Shown here piece by piece: positions 39,790 to 49,900 of a stretch of DNA of 64,000 nt; the first letter of the stretch is position 1, and every line of letters begins with the position of its first letter. The position numbers and the translations under genes are program-made. The stretch comes from Lewinellaceae bacterium (GTDB lineage: Bacteria > Bacteroidota > Bacteroidia > Chitinophagales > Saprospiraceae). The stretch covers positions 124,001 through 188,000 of the forward strand of contig JACJYG010000012.1 in assembly GCA_020636215.1 (NCBI GenBank), in the 5' to 3' direction. Below the pieces are notes generated by a model. It was given only the letters and a program-made list of their open reading frames with translations, had not been told where the DNA came from and did no database searches.

Positions 39790-42240
39790 TTAACGCCTAA
39801 TAGACGCCCCAAGTTGCGCCTCATATTCTTTGATCAGTTGCTGCACCACTTTGTCTACATCCTTGTCGCTAAGCGTCTTGGCCGGGTCTTCGAAGATAAA
39901 GCTCACGGCATAGGATTTTTTACCAGTGCCTAACTGCGCTTCATTTTCGTAAACGTCGAACAGGTTAATGTCCCGAATCAGTTTTTTACCAATTTTCCGG
40001 GCAATCGCCACAATATCACTAAATTTTACGGAATTTTCAATAACCATGGCCAAATCCCTGCGCACCGTGGGGAACCTGTTAAGTTCCTGGAACTCTATTT
40101 TGCTCTTACCGGCAGCTTTAACCAGGGCGTCCCAATTGAAATCGGCATAGAAGACTTCGCCGCGCAGGCCCATTTCCCGGCTAATGCGGGGCGACACTTT
40201 ACCGAATTGCACCAATATTTGTGCGCCACGGTGGTATTGGATGCCGAAGGCGAAAGTTTCCTCCTGAATGGTGCTTTCCTGATAGCCGCTCAGCCCGAGC
40301 CGTTTCAACACATTATCGGTGAGGGATTTCAGGGTGTAATAATCTGCTGCGCCTTTGCGGTTCTCGAGCCAGGTTTCCGCCCAGCGCGCTCCGGCCAGAA
40401 AGAGGCTCAGGCGGCGCTGCTCCAGGATGCCGTCCGATCCATGCTGGTAAATGCGGCCGAATTCGAACAACTTGAGGTCCATCTGCTGCCGGTTCTGGTT
40501 GTGTGCCAATGCCTCCAGCCCGCTGATCAGCATATCGGGCCGCATGATGTCGAGGTGCACATTGGAGGTGTTGTTGATGTAAACCAGCTTTTCGTCTGCC
40601 AGCCCGGCCACTACCTTTTTGTAATAGCGGGACTGCGACAGCGACAGGGCCATCATCTCCTGGAAGCCGTTGGCGGCCAGGTAATCCCCAATAATGTTGC
40701 GCAATTCATTGGGGTCGGGTTGCGGGGCGATATTAATGCTGGTCTTGACCTGCTCCGGAATGGGCACTTTGTCATAGCCATAGATGCGGAGGATCTCTTC
40801 GATAACGTCCGCCTGGCGCGTCACATCAGATTTATTGGTCGGCACCGCCACTGTGAAGGATTCTTCTCCATCGGAAAGTATTTCCATTTCCAGGGCATCC
40901 AGAATGCGGTGGATCTCCGTCCGGGGAATGGTAATACCGATCAGCCGGCCGATGTGTGCGTATTTGACGGTTACGGCCGCTGGTTTGATCGGTTGAGGAT
41001 AGATATCTACGATCTCGCTGGCGATCTCCCCGCCGCCGAGTTCCTTCATGAGCAAGGCGGCGCGCTTCAGGGCGTAGAGGACGACGTTGGGGTCGCTGCC
41101 TTTCTCAAAGACCTTGGCTGCATCAGTGCGCAGGTTGTGGTGCATACTGGTGCGGCGAATCCAGGTCGGGTTAAAATGAGCAGATTCCAGGAAAATATCC
41201 GTCGTCGTTTCCTTGACGCCGGAACCGATACCACCGAACACCCCACCGATGCACATGCCTTCTTCTTTGCCGTTGCAGATCATGAGGTCGGCTCCTGTCA
41301 GTTCCCGTTCTACTTCATCCAGCGTAGTGAACCTGGAGCCTTTGGGCAGGGCCTTCACGATGACCTTGCGCCCATTGACCGCCGCCAGGTCGAAAGCATG
41401 GAGCGGTTGCCCCAGTTCATGGAGCACGAAGTTGGTGATATCCACCATATTGTTGATCGGCCGCAGGCCAATGGCGCGCAGCCGGTTTTTCAGCCAGTCC
41501 GGTGATTCGCCTACTTTGATGCCTTTGATCGTGACGCCGGCATACCGTGGGCAGGCCTCCGGGGTTTCCACCACCACTTCTACGGGCAGGCTGTGGTTGT
41601 CGGGCCGGAAGGCGTCCACAGAAGGGAGCTTAAGCTGTCCGCTATGGCCGCGGTTGATTTTCAGGTAAGCCGCCAGGTCTTTTGCCACGCCGAGGTGATT
41701 GGTCGCATCGGAGCGGTTGGGGGTCAGGCCGATTTCGTAGACGTAGTCGGATTCAACTTTGTAATATGCTTTGGCGGGTGTGCCGATGGCTACGTCATCG
41801 GGCAGAACGATAATGCCGCTATGGTCTTCGCCCAGGCCGAGCTCATCGGCGGCGCAGATCATGCCTTCCGACAGTTCTCCGCGGATTTTGGTGCGCTTCA
41901 GGGTAAGCGGTTCTTCACTGCCAATGGGATACAGGGTTGTCCCGACCAGGGCTACCATCACCTTTTGCCCCTGGGCGACATTGGGTGCGCCGCAGACGAT
42001 GCTGAGCAGTTCCCCGCCCTGGCCCACGTCCACTTTGGTCAGAGAAAGTTTATCGGCATTGGGGTGTCGGCCACATTCCACCACATGGCCCACCACGACG
42101 CCTTCCAGGCCGCCCTTGATGGTTTCCACCTTTTCCATGCCTTCTTCTTCCAGCCCCAGGCCGGTCAGTATTTCGGACACTTCTTCCGGGCTGAGATCGA
42201 TATCGAGATAGTCTTTGAGCCAGTTCAGTGAAATTGTCAT
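39790..42240 (-). CDS. pheT: Phenylalanyl-tRNA synthetase beta subunit
   Basis: 816 residues. Domains in order: N-terminal B1 and the EMAP-type tRNA-binding domain ('VVVGHVVECGRHPNADKLSL'), B3/B4 editing domain ('CPRYAGVTIKGIKVG', 'PINNMVDITNFVLHELGQPL'), B5 ('IGITIPRTEIHRIL', 'DVTRQADVIEEILRIYGYDK'), a catalytic-like core, and the C-terminal FDX-ACB anticodon-binding domain ('RFPTVRRDLAMVIENSVKF'). It charges tRNA-Phe as an alpha2beta2 tetramer; pheS is not in the window. Confidence 0.97.
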   Translation of the reverse strand: MTISLNWLKDYLDIDLSPEEVSEILTGLGLEEEGMEKVETIKGGLEGVVVGHVVECGRHPNADKLSLTKVDVGQGGELLSIVCGAPNVAQGQKVMVALVGTTLYPIGSEEPLTLKRTKIRGELSEGMICAADELGLGEDHSGIIVLPDDVAIGTPAKAYYKVESDYVYEIGLTPNRSDATNHLGVAKDLAAYLKINRGHSGQLKLPSVDAFRPDNHSLPVEVVVETPEACPRYAGVTIKGIKVGESPDWLKNRLRAIGLRPINNMVDITNFVLHELGQPLHAFDLAAVNGRKVIVKALPKGSRFTTLDEVERELTGADLMICNGKEEGMCIGGVFGGIGSGVKETTTDIFLESAHFNPTWIRRTSMHHNLRTDAAKVFEKGSDPNVVLYALKRAALLMKELGGGEIASEIVDIYPQPIKPAAVTVKYAHIGRLIGITIPRTEIHRILDALEMEILSDGEESFTVAVPTNKSDVTRQADVIEEILRIYGYDKVPIPEQVKTSINIAPQPDPNELRNIIGDYLAANGFQEMMALSLSQSRYYKKVVAGLADEKLVYINNTSNVHLDIMRPDMLISGLEALAHNQNRQQMDLKLFEFGRIYQHGSDGILEQRRLSLFLAGARWAETWLENRKGAADYYTLKSLTDNVLKRLGLSGYQESTIQEETFAFGIQYHRGAQILVQFGKVSPRISREMGLRGEVFYADFNWDALVKAAGKSKIEFQELNRFPTVRRDLAMVIENSVKFSDIVAIARKIGKKLIRDINLFDVYENEAQLGTGKKSYAVSFIFEDPAKTLSDKDVDKVVQQLIKEYEAQLGASIRR

Positions 42241-42260
42241 ATGCTTGAATTTTCAGCGCA

Positions 42261-42268
42261 CAAAGATA
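42261..42268 (-). promoter_or_regulatory. Probable pheT -7 box (TATCTTTG)
   Basis: TATCTTTG on the minus strand, 21 nt before the pheT ATG, matches TAnnTTTG. No clear TTG at the expected -33 distance. Confidence 0.4.
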
Positions 42269-42445
42269 GGGATTTTTGGGTGGAAAATTGATGGGATTCC
42301 AAGAATACAGGCAGGGCTTGGAAAAAGGGCTGCTTAGCATTTTTATCTCTTCCTCATTCATGAAACTTTCCCTTTTCCCAAATTTAGCGTAATTTCGCTG
42401 CCGAAATTTCATAGCTACTACCAGCCTTAACCAAATAATCTGCCC

Positions 42446-43633
42446 ATGTATTTTGAACTGAACGAAGAGCAACTGGCCGTGCGGGAAGCTGCCCGCGAAT
42501 TCGCCCAGAAAGAACTTAAGCCCGGCGTCATCGAACGCGATTCCAAAATGCAATATCCCACCGAGCAAGTGCGCCAGATGGCGGAACTCGGCTTCCTGGG
42601 CATGATGGCTTCCCCGGAATATGGCGGCGGCGGTATGGACACCCTTTCCTACGTACTGGCCATGGAGGAGATCTCTAAAGTGGACAGTTCCTGCTCGGTC
42701 ATCATGTCAGTCAACAATTCCCTGGTCTGCTGGGGGATCGAAGCTTACGGCACCGAAGAACAAAAGGCCAAATACCTGCCCAAACTGGCCAGCGGGGAAT
42801 GGATCGGCTCTTTCTGCCTTTCCGAACCGGAAGCCGGCAGCGACGCTACCCATCAGCGCACCACCGCTGAAGATATGGGAGACTACTACCTGCTGAACGG
42901 CACCAAGAACTGGATCACCAACGGCGGCACCTCCCAGCTGCACATCGTCATCGCCCAGTCCAACCCGGAAGCCGGCCACCGCGGCATCAATGCCTTGCTG
43001 GTCGAAACCTCCTGGGATGGGGTAAGCATAGGCGCCAAGGAAGAAAAACTGGGCATCCGCTCTTCGGATACCCATACCATTATGTATTCGGATGTGAAAG
43101 TGCCGAAAGAGAACCGCATTGGCGACGATGGCTTTGGCTTCAAATTCGCGATGAAGACCCTTGCGGGCGGGCGCATCGGCATTGCCGCCCAGGCATTGGG
43201 CATCGCCGGTGGCGCCTACGAGCTGGCGCTGGAATACTCCAAGCAGCGCGAAGCCTTTGGCAAGCCCATCAGCAAACACCAGGCCATCGCCTTTAAGCTG
43301 GCCGATATGGCCACCGAGATCGAAGCGGCTAAACTGATGGTCTACCGGGCGGCCTGGATGAAAGACCAGGGCATGGACTACGACACCGCCAGTGCTATGG
43401 CTAAGCTATACGCCTCAGAAGTGGCCATGCGGCACACCGTCGAGGCGGTACAGATCCACGGCGGCTATGGCTTTGTAAAAGAATACCACGTCGAGCGCCT
43501 GATGCGGGACGCCAAGATCACGCAGATCTATGAAGGGACTTCCGAGATACAGCGCATCGTCATCTCCCGCAGTATTCTCGAAGGACAGCTCTATCTCCCG
43601 ATTTTCAGTAACTCCATGGAGCATAAAATATAG
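42446..43633 (+). CDS. Acyl-CoA dehydrogenase (short-chain type)
   Basis: 395 residues. FAD enzyme of fatty-acid or branched-chain acyl-CoA oxidation. Motifs: 'FCLSEPEAGSDATHQRTTAE' (first signature), 'LNGTKNWITNGG', 'KLGIRSSDTHTIMYSDVKVP', 'QALGIAGGAYELALEYSKQR' with 'AFGKPI', 'QIHGGYGFVKEYHVERLMRD' and 'ITQIYEGTSEIQRIVISR' (second signature; catalytic Glu in YEGTSE). Butyryl-CoA-type features suggest short-chain substrates. Monocistronic by position. Confidence 0.96.
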   Translation: MYFELNEEQLAVREAAREFAQKELKPGVIERDSKMQYPTEQVRQMAELGFLGMMASPEYGGGGMDTLSYVLAMEEISKVDSSCSVIMSVNNSLVCWGIEAYGTEEQKAKYLPKLASGEWIGSFCLSEPEAGSDATHQRTTAEDMGDYYLLNGTKNWITNGGTSQLHIVIAQSNPEAGHRGINALLVETSWDGVSIGAKEEKLGIRSSDTHTIMYSDVKVPKENRIGDDGFGFKFAMKTLAGGRIGIAAQALGIAGGAYELALEYSKQREAFGKPISKHQAIAFKLADMATEIEAAKLMVYRAAWMKDQGMDYDTASAMAKLYASEVAMRHTVEAVQIHGGYGFVKEYHVERLMRDAKITQIYEGTSEIQRIVISRSILEGQLYLPIFSNSMEHKI

Positions 43634-44113
43634 CGGTATTGCCCGGAGGGAAGGAAGGAGAACATGGATCATCCCGAATTTTCGTAGAATATCCCGGAAG
43701 ATGCTCGGCCCCTGCCCATTCGGGCCGGGGCCGATACTACGCCTGATCGGCGGAGCCCGCCTGCTGTGCCGCAGGCCGGCAGGGATACTAAGTTGATGCT
43801 ATTGATGAGAGAAGCCGCCCATTAAAGTTCTTTTTGTTGTGGAGCCTCCTCATCCATAGTATCAACGGCCCGCAGGGCCAAAGTATCCTCAAAGCCCGTA
43901 TGCGGGCTTTGAGGAGTATCCCCGCCTGCTGCCAGCGGCGGGCAGGAATAGAATCGCTGATTGGGGGCTCAAAATTCACGATGACTCATGTTTCATATAG
44001 CGCCTATCACAGATTCCTTTTAATTCCCCAACCACACAACCCTTTTTGGTGTTTGTAGTATTTCAATGGCGATCAAGAAACTGGTCGTTTCAAAGTTTTA
44101 TAGAACGAATTGA
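43634..44113. other. 480-bp intergenic region rich in palindromes
   Basis: Between the acyl-CoA dehydrogenase and the site-2 protease. It holds several GC-rich inverted repeats (GGCCCGCAGGGCC at about 43868, the 12-bp perfect palindrome at 43887-43914, CCCGCC...GGCGGG at about 43921-43944), and a fragment GATGCTATTGATGAG resembling the array after modA. No gene supported. Confidence 0.5.
43887..43914. repeat. Perfect palindromic hairpin
   Basis: CCTCAAAGCCCG (43887-43898), a 4-nt loop, and the exact complement (43903-43914). There is no T-tract on either side, so it is more like a REP-type palindrome than a standard terminator. Confidence 0.7.
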
Positions 44114-45256
44114 ATGAAAGGAGTATTCCAGATTGCAAAATTTTTCGGCATTCCAGTGCAGGTTCACTGGTCTTTCGTGCTAATATTCGGATGGGTGTTC
44201 TACGTCGGTTCTACCGAATCATTGGATTGGTGGTCGATGGGGAGCTATGCGCTGCTGGTACTGGCGCTTTTCGGCTGTGTGGTCCTGCACGAATTTGGCC
44301 ATGCGCTCACCGCCCGCCGTTACGGTGTGGAAACCAGGGATATCATCCTGTCTCCCATCGGGGGGGTAGCCCGGCTGGACCGCCTGCCTGAAAAGCCCTG
44401 GCAGGAGTTCATGGTCGCCATTGCCGGCCCGTTGGTCAACATCGGCATCAGTCTGGTGCTATCGATAGTCCCATTGCTGGCGTCCGGAGAGAGCCGGCGT
44501 CAGTTCTTCAATTATTTCTATGCGTTATTCTATCCCAACAGCAATGCCTTTTCTTATGACATATCACCGGTTTACGAATTTTTGTTCCTGCTGATCATCG
44601 TCAATATCGTTCTGGCCGTCTTCAACCTGCTTCCGGCCTTTCCGATGGACGGCGGGCGGGTGTTGCGGGCCTTGCTGTCGATCCGCCTGGGCAGGCTTCG
44701 GGCTACCCGGATCGCTTCCTATATCGGCCAGGGATTTGCGGTTCTTCTGGCCGGCTATGGCATCTGGAGTATGAGTCCGATCACTGCGCTTATTGGTGTG
44801 TTCGTGTTCATGACAGCCGCCAGTGAATACCGCATGGTTAAACTCGACGGTTTGCTGGGCCATTATACTGTAGGAGATGTGACGCGCCGCCAGTTCACCC
44901 GCCTTTACACCAACGATCCGATACCTCTGGCTATCGAGCAATACCGGCAGGGTATGGAGAAAGATTTCCTCGTGTTTGATGAGTGGCAAAACCTGATAGG
45001 CGTGTTACCGGAAAAGGAATTGGTGGAAGCGGCTAAAGATGGCGCTGCTGGGGAGCTTTCAGTGGGACAACTGGCGAACACCCGCTATGAAGCGCTATTG
45101 GCCTCCGATTCTTTGAAGGCCATCTTTCCCAGAATGCAATGGAAAAGTTACCAATTGCTCCCGGTATTTGAGCAAGGCAGGCTGATCGGGGTGGTCGATA
45201 ATAATTCTGTCAACAGCTTTATCCAGCTGAAGCAGAAGGTAAGATGGAGGAAATAA
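44114..45256 (+). CDS. Site-2 protease family metalloprotease (M50) with CBS domains
   Basis: 380 residues. N-terminal 'QIAKFFGIPVQVHWSFVLIF', zinc motif 'VVLHEFGHALTARRYGVET' (HExxH), several membrane helices, and the second motif 'AVFNLLPAFPMDGGRVLRAL' (NxxPxxPxDGG) for the third ligand. The C-terminal third (about 250-375) is a CBS pair ('FLVFDEWQNLIGVLPEKEL', 'LLPVFEQGRLIGVVDNN'). Family members cleave substrates inside the membrane, typically anti-sigma factors, with CBS domains sensing nucleotides. The target is unknown. Confidence 0.94.
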   Translation: MKGVFQIAKFFGIPVQVHWSFVLIFGWVFYVGSTESLDWWSMGSYALLVLALFGCVVLHEFGHALTARRYGVETRDIILSPIGGVARLDRLPEKPWQEFMVAIAGPLVNIGISLVLSIVPLLASGESRRQFFNYFYALFYPNSNAFSYDISPVYEFLFLLIIVNIVLAVFNLLPAFPMDGGRVLRALLSIRLGRLRATRIASYIGQGFAVLLAGYGIWSMSPITALIGVFVFMTAASEYRMVKLDGLLGHYTVGDVTRRQFTRLYTNDPIPLAIEQYRQGMEKDFLVFDEWQNLIGVLPEKELVEAAKDGAAGELSVGQLANTRYEALLASDSLKAIFPRMQWKSYQLLPVFEQGRLIGVVDNNSVNSFIQLKQKVRWRK

Positions 45257-45298
45257 TAACGGGCCTGTGCCGGCAATCTCAGGAACAGGCCCGTTATT
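45255..45298. terminator. Bidirectional terminator
   Basis: A 14-bp perfect stem AATAACGGGCCTGT (45255-45268) / ACAGGCCCGTTATT (45285-45298) between the convergent M50 protease and ompH genes; its A/T-rich ends serve both strands. Confidence 0.85.
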
Positions 45299-45316
45299 CT
45301 GTTTCTTAAAAGCCAC

Positions 45317-45829
45317 TTACTCTATTCCGAGTTTAGCCTTTACCAGCGGCAATACATCATCCGTATCCTGAGCGAACAGGATGGAATTAAAAACGCTGGT
45401 GTCGAATATCATGAGATAGCCGTTTTCCTTCGCTACTTCCTTGATAGCGGCTTCGGCCTTGTCAATGATCGGCTTCAAGAGTTCCTGCCTTTTCTCCTGA
45501 ACCTTTTGAGTAACCTCTTGCTGATAGGCAAGGATATCATCGCGTTCCTTTTCCAAGGCGGCTTGTTGTTTTTGTTGCTCAATCGGCGCTATTTCGCCGG
45601 ATTGAACCTTCTGTCCATACCCCTTAGCTTTTTCCTGCCAGGATTTTGCCATTTCCTCACCTTTAGCAACCAACTGCTTCTGGTAAGCTTCCAGCTCTTT
45701 ATCTGCTGCTTCTGTTTCCGGCAGGGAAGAAACGAGTGAGCCAAAGTTCATATGGCCGTACTTCTGAGCAGAAGATACAACTACCCCCAGGGCAACGAAA
45801 GCGGACAATAAGAGGATTTTCTTCATCAT
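45317..45829 (-). CDS. OmpH/Skp-family periplasmic chaperone
   Basis: 170 residues: signal peptide (KKILLLSAFVALGVVVSSAQ), 'YGHMNFGSLVSSLPETEAAD' start motif, a long coiled-coil arm (50-130, rich in Lys/Glu/Gln) and the C-terminal core 'YLMIFDTSVFNSILFAQDTD'. It holds unfolded outer-membrane proteins in the periplasm. It has its own promoter. Confidence 0.92.
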   Translation of the reverse strand: MMKKILLLSAFVALGVVVSSAQKYGHMNFGSLVSSLPETEAADKELEAYQKQLVAKGEEMAKSWQEKAKGYGQKVQSGEIAPIEQQKQQAALEKERDDILAYQQEVTQKVQEKRQELLKPIIDKAEAAIKEVAKENGYLMIFDTSVFNSILFAQDTDDVLPLVKAKLGIE

Positions 45830-45855
45830 TCGTATGCGTTTTTGAAAAATTGATG

Positions 45856-45887
45856 CAAAGGTAGTGCGAGGCAGGTGACTATTCCAA
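45856..45887 (-). promoter_or_regulatory. ompH promoter (TTG-N21-TACCTTTG)
   Basis: On the minus strand TTG (45885-45887), 21 nt, TACCTTTG (45856-45863), 26 nt before the ompH ATG. Confidence 0.55.
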
Positions 45888-46023
45888 CTTTTTCCAAATT
45901 TATCGAGTTCAGGAGGCTGTTAAAGAATTGTTATAAGCATTTGATTTACAAAATACTATCCGGTTTTTCGATGGAAGGCGGAGGTAGTTAGGGTGAAAAA
46001 ACAGAAACAAAAAGTTGGTTTAA

Positions 46024-46054
46024 TTGCAATAAACAACAAAAAGTTTTACATTTG
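46024..46054 (+). promoter_or_regulatory. Glucosaminidase gene promoter (TTG-N20-TACATTTG)
   Basis: TTG at 46024-46026, 20 nt, TACATTTG at 46047-46054, 39 nt before ATG 46094. Good Bacteroidota consensus. Confidence 0.6.
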
Positions 46055-46093
46055 ATCTAACACATTCTTCTTTTAAAACAAAAACATAGCATC

Positions 46094-46948
46094 ATGGCTG
46101 AGAGACCTTTACCCGCTGCCCGCAACATTGCCCAGGAAGCCAGCCGGCAAATAAGCCAGGGGTTGCAGAAATACTGGCTAAAAGCTGCCCTGTTGGGCGC
46201 AGCGGCCTATCTGGTTTATCAAAAAGACCTGGCCATCGACCTTCAGTTCAGCAACATTCCGGCGGCAGCCATCTGGCTGGCTGATCCGGCAGAAGAAAGC
46301 CTGACGGTAGCGGCTCGCCCTGCCAATGTGTCTTTACTTGAGCCCGGGCCTTCTCCCGCCAGGGCCCAAAAGGCCGGGCCCATTCCGGTGCGCAACGAAA
46401 AACCCGCCAACGTTAGCAACCTGGCCAATACTTATTCCAATCTCACCAATGAGAACAAGGGGCTCGGCGGGTCGGAATCGGAGGCCTTGAAGGTGGAAAA
46501 ACGCCGAAAGCAGCTGCAATATGTCCGGCGATTTTCCAAAGTAGCCCAAACGGAGATGGAAAAATTCGGGATCCCCGCCAGCATTACACTGGCTCAGGGG
46601 CTTCTGGAGAGCAATGTTGGAGAGAGTAAGCTGGCCACGCACAACAACAACCACTTCGGAATAAAGTGTTTCTCCCGCACTTGTAAAAAAGGACATTGCA
46701 GCAATTTCACGGATGACAGCCACAAAGATTTCTTCCGCAAATACAAGAGCGCCTGGGAAAGCTACCGCGCCCACAGCCTGTTGCTGCAACGGAATAGCCG
46801 ATACAACAGCCTGTTCAATTTAAAGCACACCGATTACAAAGGGTGGTCGTATGGCCTGAAGAAGGCTGGTTACGCCACCGACAAACAATATGGCGATAAG
46901 CTGATCAACCTAATTGAAGACCTGGGGTTGCATGACTATGATCAATAA
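46094..46948 (+). CDS. Peptidoglycan N-acetylglucosaminidase (GH73, LytG/FlgJ-like)
   Basis: 284 residues. One membrane anchor near the N-terminus (LKAALLGAAAYLVYQ), a Pro/Ala/Ser-rich linker, and a C-terminal GH73 domain from about 145: 'EKFGIPASITLAQGLLESNV' (catalytic Glu in LLES), 'THNNNHFGIKCFSRTCKKGH', 'FFRKYKSAWESYRAHSLLLQ' and 'GWSYGLKKAGYATDKQY'. It cleaves the glycan strand during wall growth or separation. It ends 20 bp from the convergent CHAT gene. Confidence 0.93.
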   Translation: MAERPLPAARNIAQEASRQISQGLQKYWLKAALLGAAAYLVYQKDLAIDLQFSNIPAAAIWLADPAEESLTVAARPANVSLLEPGPSPARAQKAGPIPVRNEKPANVSNLANTYSNLTNENKGLGGSESEALKVEKRRKQLQYVRRFSKVAQTEMEKFGIPASITLAQGLLESNVGESKLATHNNNHFGIKCFSRTCKKGHCSNFTDDSHKDFFRKYKSAWESYRAHSLLLQRNSRYNSLFNLKHTDYKGWSYGLKKAGYATDKQYGDKLINLIEDLGLHDYDQ

Positions 46949-46968
46949 CCCAAGAGAGCATCTGGGGT

Positions 46969-49900
46969 TTATCGCCTGGCCCACCAACCGATGAGAATGA
47001 GCACGCCTACCGCTCCAACGATGAAGTAGGGAGAAATTGGCAAATGCTGCCGGATAGGTATTGGCGCTCCAATGTGCATATACCCTGCCCAATAATATGG
47101 GTGCGCTTTCTCCGGCATTGACTCTTGCTGCCTGAGATAAGCCTGGCGGGCAGCCTGTAACGCCACGGGAAGAGTAGCGCCGGATTGATAATTATCCAGG
47201 AATGATTGCAGGAGTCCTTCGGAAGGCGGCCCTGGTTGGCCCCACCGATGGAGCACCAGGCTATTGCAACCACTATATGCGAGCGCCTGGGCCAGATGCG
47301 CCCAGCCTGAAGTCGTGCTGCTGTCCTGCTCCGTCAGAGAAGCGAAGAAAGCCAGTTCTGCCGTGGCCTCCATTCCATACAGCTCTTTCAGGTTGAGGAG
47401 ATTGTCGAAAAGGGTATCCGGAGCTGGGGATAATATCAGATAGGAGTCCAAAGGGTTAGCCGTCAAAACGGTAGGGAGGGCTATCATCAAAGCCCCGCCT
47501 TTGGGCATTTGTCGAAAAGTACGTTCTCCGGATGGCCCGCCTTCCCAAATCTTGCCACCCCCATTTTTCACCCACATCTCAGCAATAGCATCAAAATCGC
47601 CAATCATACTGTTCTGTGCGTTAGTGTTGGCCGGAAGGGCCTTTGGGGCAGATTTCATTTGTATAAGAAATGCCTGGAATGGATCAGGAGCGGCAATGGA
47701 ATGCTCATAACTTGCTTCCATCAAGGCATTGGCTGAATAGTTGTAAGTCAAATGATACTGTGCACCCAGATAAGGTAAATCGGGTAATCGCCGCTGTCCG
47801 GCAGCTTCCGTCAGTAGCGATTCAAACGGAAAGAGTTCCAGAGGCCCATGGGGCAGGATGCATAATTGAGGAGGCGCGGCTTCTGGCCGGGCTGTTGGTT
47901 TGATTGGAAACAGTTTCCGAAAAAGCGTGTAGGCCAGGGCCGGGAATTCCGAAACAGAGGTGCTGGTTTTCCCTGCCGCAGGCCTTTCCTGGTGTATATT
48001 GGAGAAAAGGGAAAGGGAGCTGGCAAGGTCTTCCTTCACCGGATGCCGAAAGAGGAGCAACTCCTTCCCATTGGCAAAAAAGATGTAGAGATGCTCTTTC
48101 CCGAAAAAATAGGCATATAGCAAAGCGTTGCGGCTATTCAACAGGCCCTCGAGCGCATTTATATCAGCAGATAATGGATGGTATTTCAACTGGACATAAA
48201 TAGGCGCCTGCCGGCGTAAAGCCTCAAGCACCGTTTCATATCGGACTTCGCAGGCCTCCAGTTCTTGCAGTGTTTGCTCCTCCATTTTTCCCGATAAAAG
48301 GCCCATTTCCAACTGATTGGACAGGCTGGGGATAAGGCGCCGGCAGGCGGCCTCTTCCTCTAACAATGGAGCTGGCGCCCTGAAGAAATTGATGTCGCCA
48401 GCAAGGAGAAGGGGCAGGCAAAGATCCAGTTGTTTACTGCGTTCGGCAAAGTAAAAAGCCTTTTGGCGGTAGGCCAGCTGCTGGTTCTGCTGGTTTAGGC
48501 TGAAGCAGGCCTGGATGGCCAGTTCATAGAATAGCCTTTGTTGTTGTTGAATTCGCTGGAGTTGATGGATAGCTAAAGGCTGTTGGCATAATTCCTCCAG
48601 GATTTTGTCGGCCTCCCCGGCAGCCTCGAGGGCCGCTTCGAGATTATCGAGGGTGTTTCTGTCCTGGGATGCCAGGGCGCTATGAGCCTCAGCCAGGGCC
48701 AGGAGCGCTTCAAAACGCAAAAAAAGAGCAGCCCCCTGCTGTTGTCCAGCCTCGATAGCCTGCCGGAAAGCCTGAATGGCAGCCAATTGATCCCGTTGTT
48801 GTCGATAGCCTTCCCCGATAGCGAGGTAGCCTTCCTGTTTCCATTGGGCAGGGGCCGAATCATCCCGAAGTCCTTTCTCCAGGTAATCCAGCGCCTGTGG
48901 GATAGCCCCCTGCTGGAGCAGGCAATATCCCCGTTGCAAATAGGCGTCCGTTCGGATAAGAGCGCCCGGTTCGTTTTGCCGGCTTACCCATTCGAGGTAA
49001 TCTTCTGAGCGGGAGCCTGCCTCGAGAGGTAAACCTGCAAGGCGGTATGCTACCACCAGTTGATGAAAGTAAGCGGCTGTATTGTGGTTGTCTTTTCTAC
49101 GGATTGCTTTTTCAAAATAGGGGATGGCTTCTTTCGGGGCTCCATTTAGCAGAAAGGCGGCGCCCAGTTCATTAGAAGAAGAAGGCTCCGCCCTTTCCGG
49201 TAGGACGGAAGCCTGGCGGGCCAATTGAATGGCGGCCTCCAATTGGCCATTTTCCAGTGCGGTTGCGGCCAGAAAATTAAGGGCTCCGGCAATGGCTTCC
49301 GGGTGTACGGGGCTGCCTTGCCGCCAGATGGCCACTGCTTCTGCGTAGCGCAAGCCGGCGGTTTTCTGGTCGCCCTTCTGTTCATAGAGCGCTCCCAGGC
49401 GGGCAAGAGATTGAACGACATCAGGGTGGTTTGGCCCCAGGCTTTTCTTCCGGATGGCCAATGCTTTTTGGTGATAGTTGAGAGCCGCCTCCGATTCCTG
49501 CCGGGTGGCGGCCAGGTCTCCCAGCAGGTAATAAGATGTAGCGACCTCCGCCTGTTCCTTACCCAGCACCGATTCTCTAAGCGCCCTCGACTTCTGGAAA
49601 TACTCCTCGGCTTTGTCATAAGCCTGCATGGCGATATAAGCTTTGGCTATCCAGTCGTAAGAATCCGCCAACTCCGGATGGTTCTCGCCGAATAGTTTTC
49701 TGCGGATCATCAATCCCAGCCGATGGGATTCCAGTGCGCTTTCATGTCGGCCCGCAATGCTGTAGGCCTCTCCCAACTTATGCGCCGCCCTGGCGGCCTC
49801 GTTATTGTCCCGGCCCAATTTCTCGATACTTTCCCAAAGGGCCTTTTTAGCCATACGTTTGGCGTCTTCCAACTGGCCCATCTCCAGGTAGGTGCTCGTG

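Noticed and set aside
40207..41505. 432-codon plus-strand open frame over pheT
   Set aside because: Antisense to a complete PheT; no motifs, no promoter.
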